Shown here piece after piece: positions 60,407-64,000 of a stretch of DNA of 64,000 nucleotides; the stretch's first letter is position 1; each line of letters starts with the position of its first letter. The DNA is from Muscardinus avellanarius. Lineage: Eukaryota > Chordata > Mammalia > Rodentia > Gliridae. The position numbers and the translations under genes were made by a program. The stretch lies in contig OY726561.1 in NCBI GenBank assembly GCA_963383645.1, positions 32,268,056 through 32,332,055 of the forward strand, given 5' to 3'. The notes below the pieces were generated by a model. The model made no database searches, had not been told where the DNA came from, and saw only the letters and a program-made list of their open reading frames with translations.

Positions 60407-60652
60407 ACATATCAGAAAACATTTTGGATTAATTTTCTAAACTCCTGGACCATAGTTCCTATAAAAAATGCTGTTTAAACATAAAATCTAAATATTTCAA
60501 ACAATAGTTTTATGTATAATTAATTATGTTAAAAGGTATATTTCATATTAAATATTTTTATGACAACAAAGCAAATGTTATTTTTATTTTTAACATATAT
60601 TTTACAGGGCAGGGTTTTGAACTTCAGTTTTATTATTTAAATTTGACTGTAG

Positions 60653-60878
60653 AGCCAGGTATGGTGGTACACTTCTGTAATCTTAGTCCTAGAGAGGATG
60701 AGGATGAATCACAAATTTAAGGGCAACTTCAGCTACCAAGTGAGACTCTTAACCTAGCAGGACACTATTGTAAAACATAAGAAAAACTGAAAAATGGCTG
60801 AGAGTGTATCTTGGAGTTAGAATGTCCCTGTGTTCAAACCCCAGTACCACAAACAAACACAAAAGTAAATAAATAAAT
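60653..60878 (+). mobile_element. B1-ID SINE, sense, diverged
   Basis: gccaggtatggtggtacact, ggctgagagtgtatcttgga and caaaccccagtaccac, then an A-rich tail with AAAT repeats. Confidence 0.86.
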
Positions 60879-61443
60879 ATAACTGTTCGGGTAAGGCGAG
60901 GCATTAGTTTCTACTGAGAAAATTGAGAGGATCAAGTGGATACTGAATATATTTTGCATCACTAAGTATGTTTGGCATGTTATATGAAAGTTTGGTATAG
61001 ATCTAGAACAAGGGCAAATAAAATTCTCCCACACTTCTTAAATGATCAATCAACTATGTCGCCGCCTTCTGCTGGTGCACAAGGATGAGTAGAAGAATGT
61101 AGTTAAATCTACAAGCACGAAGTTCATTAATTGTCTTTAATTAGCAATTTGGTGTTTCCACATGAGTAACTTTGTTAGGAAGTTATTGCCTCTTGTAACT
61201 GTAGGGTAACAATTAGCCAATAAGGTCTTTTAGGAATAAATTGAGATATTGAGATAACAGATGTAATTACGATTAGAAATTAGGATAATAGCCAGGTGAT
61301 TTACTATGGTGGCACTCAGGAAGAGATCAGGAGGAAATAAACTGAGAGAACACTTTAGACACCGTGCGGTTGCTGTTTGTTGCCAGGATAATCATGTATG
61401 TGTTCATGAGTGTGCCAATGCGCATTTTTTCTTCTCATTTCAG

Positions 61444-61704
61444 CTATGACAGTGATAGCTGGTGTCCGCCATTACCAGTGCAAACATACCTACACCAGGG
61501 CATGGAAGACGAACTGGAAGAAGATGATGATCGGGTCCCGACACCTCCTGTTCGAGGCGTGGCTTCTTCTCCTGCTATCTCCTTTGGTCAGCAGTCCACT
61601 GCCACTCTTACTCCATCCCCACGAGAAGAAATGCAACCCATGCTTCAGGCTCACCTGGACGAGCTGACACGGGCCTATCAGTTTGATATAGCAAAACAAA
61701 CATG
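61444..61704 (+). CDS. ROBO2: ROBO2 exon: acidic segment and PTPPVRG region
   Basis: 261 nt, phase 2 in and out, acceptor cttctcatttcag, donor gtaaat. It completes the Gly codon of ENG and continues [19 protein letters not shown], then the acidic [42 protein letters not shown] and FDIAKQ, with the Trp codon split at the end. PTPPVRG and STATLTPSP are conserved between ROBO1 and ROBO2. Met in QGMEDE differs from the Leu I remember in human. The proline-rich CC3 region, the srGAP SH3 target in the family, should follow in exons beyond this window. Confidence 0.97.
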
Positions 61705-61774
61705 GTAAATATCCTCGCCAAGTACAGGGTCTCATTCTTTCAGCATGTGCAAGTGTTGGCTCATGTAAATTCAC

Positions 61775-61960
61775 AAGAGATACTCATAAAACTATACAGA
61801 TGGGGTTAAAATGCTTTCCTATAGGCCTTAATCATTTAGATAAATAAACTGGCTTCAGAAATGTTAAATAATTTGAAAAAGTAAGGAAGGTAGTTTGAGA
61901 GTGAACTGGAACGTGAATTCAGATCTGCTGAAACTCAGGCTGAAGTGTTTTTTGGGGTGC
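61775..61960 (-). mobile_element. MIR SINE, antisense, diverged
   Basis: aaactggcttcagaaatgtt, taaataatttgaaaaag, gagtgaactggaacgtgaat and tcagatctgctgaaactcag follow the order of a reverse-oriented MIR (gaggttaagtgacttgccc-type core and the inverted B box). Confidence 0.6.
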
Positions 61961-62540
61961 AATGGCACCTTTTCTAATTTATGGTTTAGCATCAATTAGC
62001 TTATCCTTGAACTCACTTTTAATGCCATAATAAAGGACTCCTTTTAGAATCTTCAAAGTGCCTATAATTAATTCTGTATGTGGTTGTGAATATGTAAATG
62101 TAAGCTTCTGCAGACCGCTTATGGTCAATGTCAGCTATTAAAAGACCTTCTTTGGGCAGAATTAAACAGATCAGAAAACAGCACAATTAATACTACTAAA
62201 TGCATAAAAAAACCTCACGAAGAATAGATTAAAACCTTCCAAGTTTCTTTTTCTAAAAAATCCATGAACTTTTATAAACTGCAGATACAATCTTCTTAAG
62301 TATTCTGTGCAAATATTGCAGAAAGTCAAAGGGAACCGACTGACTCTCTCTCTTTTATAGGGCTGTTTTCTTCTTTCCAATAATGATCTGTAAGCTTGAA
62401 CTCTTAAAAATAAACTCCCTGTAACATACCTCCAATTACCTTCACTTAATTTGCACCCTGTGCTTGAAGTCATAGTAATTAAAAAAACTAAAATTTTATT
62501 TTGAATAATTCTAGTTACAAAAATTTTTATAGTGACGTAA

Positions 62541-62752
62541 TTTTTTGTGTGGTACTGGAGGTGTAACCCAGAGGCTTTCTACCTTCAGGCTATACTCCCA
62601 GACCTATTTTTTAATATTTCATTTGGAAACAGTGACTCACTAAGTTGCTGAGAGTCTCACTAAGTATCTGAGGCTGGCTTAGAACCTGTGCGATCCTCCT
62701 GTCTCAGCCTCCCAAGCACGGGGATTACAAGCGTGTGCCACCATGCCTGGCT
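62541..62752 (-). mobile_element. B1-ID SINE, long subfamily, antisense
   Basis: ggtactggaggtgtaaccca, gagtctcactaagtatctga and gcgtgtgccaccatgcctgg. The flanks gacgtaatt and gaagtaatt may be a decayed TSD. Confidence 0.92.
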
Positions 62753-62916
62753 GTAATGAAGTAATTCTTATTCCCAGTGTTAATAACTACTTATTTTTAA
62801 AATATAGCTAATTATACATACAAAGAGATACCAAAAACGGGTATATCACTTAAATCTATTATAAACATGCTCTTTTCTTAGGAGATTCTTGAACACTTTC
62901 TCATTCATCAGATAAA

Positions 62917-63430
62917 ATGATAATAGTGATTAGTCCATATACAAAATTAAAGGACTGTCCCCAGCCCATCCCCTTTTCTGATGCCAAGTACAAGGTACAG
63001 AGGTTCCCCAAGACCACCCTGAAATTCATGAAAATTTTCACTAGAAGGATTCATAGAACACAACTGAAATATAATATACTCAAAGTTACTGTCTCTTGTA
63101 GTAAAGCACAGATTAACACCAGCCTACGGGAGCAGCCTAGGAGGCCGAGGCCAGGGAAGTTGCAGAAGGAGACCTTCCAGGTATCATCTTTTCCAATGCC
63201 CTCATGGGCAAATGCTGCTTTCCCAGCAGAGTGGACAGCACACCGGAGGCATTGGCAGCCAGGGAAAGGAACGTGAGACTTGAGGTCTGTTTACATCATC
63301 TGGGCTCTGTCACACTGCCTGTTGACTGCCCACGTGGCTGAACTCAGTCTCCAGCTTATCCAGAGGTTATGTGGATACCCTGTAACTCGAAGCACCCCCA
63401 TCCCCAGTCAATTGTATTAGGCTTTCTGGA
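62917..63430 (+). other. GC-richer block of unknown origin
   Basis: It stands out from the AT-rich intron and holds a 119-codon open frame (62917-63276). The frame has no domain I know and no splice signals matching the phase-2 junction of the preceding exon. Sequences such as cattggcagccagggaaagg suggest an old LTR or other interspersed repeat, but I cannot name it. Confidence 0.35.
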
Positions 63431-64000
63431 GTAGTTTAAAGCCTTCAGATAAACAGACGCTTCTTACCAGGCAGAGGTTTAGGAGTGGAGGGAAAAGGCT
63501 TACTCTTCCCTGGGTGGAGGTTACATTCTTTGTATCATGATTTGGGGGAGAAGTAAATGAATTTGCATTTGTAGCACATTTAGTAAATCACTTTCTATCT
63601 TATAACAGATATTTTTCAGAGGAGCTAGGATTTTCACCTGAGTATCTTTTCATTGGTATCTCTCACACTTAGAACTGCATGTCTCACATCAGAAGTGCTA
63701 GATAGGTAATTACAACCTAGTCCATTCCCACCTGCTCCAAGTACCTGTAAACTATACCCTGTTTCTTTTCCTGAGCATGCTCCTGCTCTACCTAGCCACC
63801 TTCCAGGACGCCTTAGCTGACACCACCTGTCAGATTTGTGAGCCTCCCACAGGATCACCCAAGATCTCTCTCTTCTGGGCTAGAAGAATCTTTTTATCTT
63901 GTCTGCACATCAGTGTCACAGGAGGACTACAAAAAAAAAAATAGGGATTCTCTGGCTCTACCATGAGGGACTTTGTTCATAGCGATCCATGAAATGCACA

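Larger units (their letters stand above)
54793..61443 (+). other. ROBO2: ROBO2 intron before the acidic exon
   Basis: A 6.7-kb intron with donor gtaaaa and acceptor ttctcatttcag. The 5' part (54793-55430) is repeat-free and relatively complex. There is AT-rich DNA at 55430-56700, (GT)n at 56717, then nine SINEs between 56945 and 60878, two of them with very long A-tails. I see nothing further in 60880-61440. Confidence 0.8.
61705..64000 (+). other. ROBO2: ROBO2 intron (5' part)
   Basis: Donor gtaaat. It contains a MIR-like SINE at 61775-61960 and a B1-ID SINE at 62541. A GC-richer block follows at 62917-63430 that I cannot classify, and the window ends in a trace that faintly recalls a MER5/hAT fragment (63890-64000). 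No further exon is found. Confidence 0.75.

Noticed and set aside
1609..61704. ROBO1 instead of ROBO2
   Set aside because: The shared blocks (RPGLLN, PYATTQ, PTPPVRG) fit both, but the intervening sequence, the VNNSNSG segment, the GKGGKKKKNKN tract and the 47970 cassette are ROBO2-type.

Overview
This is mammalian genomic DNA, AT-rich and intron-dominated, carrying the middle-to-3' part of one gene on the + strand: the axon-guidance receptor ROBO2. Ten constitutive exons were placed by reading frame, AG/GT splice signals and matching phase across every junction. They encode fibronectin type III domains 2 and 3, the juxtamembrane stalk, the single transmembrane helix, and the cytoplasmic tail through the YATTQ (CC1) and LPPPP (CC2) motifs to an acidic PTPPVRG-containing exon. 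The signal peptide, Ig domains and FN3-1 lie upstream of base 1; the last exons, CC3 and the 3'UTR lie beyond 64000. One known-type cassette exon (47970) and one possible extra 36-nt microexon (34800) sit in the tail region.

The organism is a rodent. Nearly all SINEs are 7SL-derived B1 heads joined to ID (tRNA-derived) tails, the B1-dID type described in squirrel-, dormouse- and beaver-related rodents, and there are also free ID elements. The young consensus differs from the ground-squirrel form I remember, so I favour a beaver-like or other non-squirrel lineage, without certainty.

Layout: 1-9463, two introns with an old antisense L1, AT satellite and L2; 9464-12698, FN3 exons; 12699-18175, an intron with a sense L1 3' end and, next to it, a 3.1-kb antisense composite retrotransposon with GC-rich 5' monomers, a 100-bp-period VNTR, an L1-like 3' end and 17-bp target-site duplications; 18176-28661, last FN3 exon to the TM exon, separated by an L1/LTR/SINE-filled intron; 28662-47292, repeat-rich introns around two short cytoplasmic exons; 47293-54792, CC1, cassette and CC2 exons; 54793-61704, a SINE-dense intron and the acidic exon; 61705-64000, intron.

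The most unusual object is the composite VNTR retrotransposon at 13370-16461. Its architecture resembles primate SVA elements but it is built from unrelated, apparently rodent, sequence.
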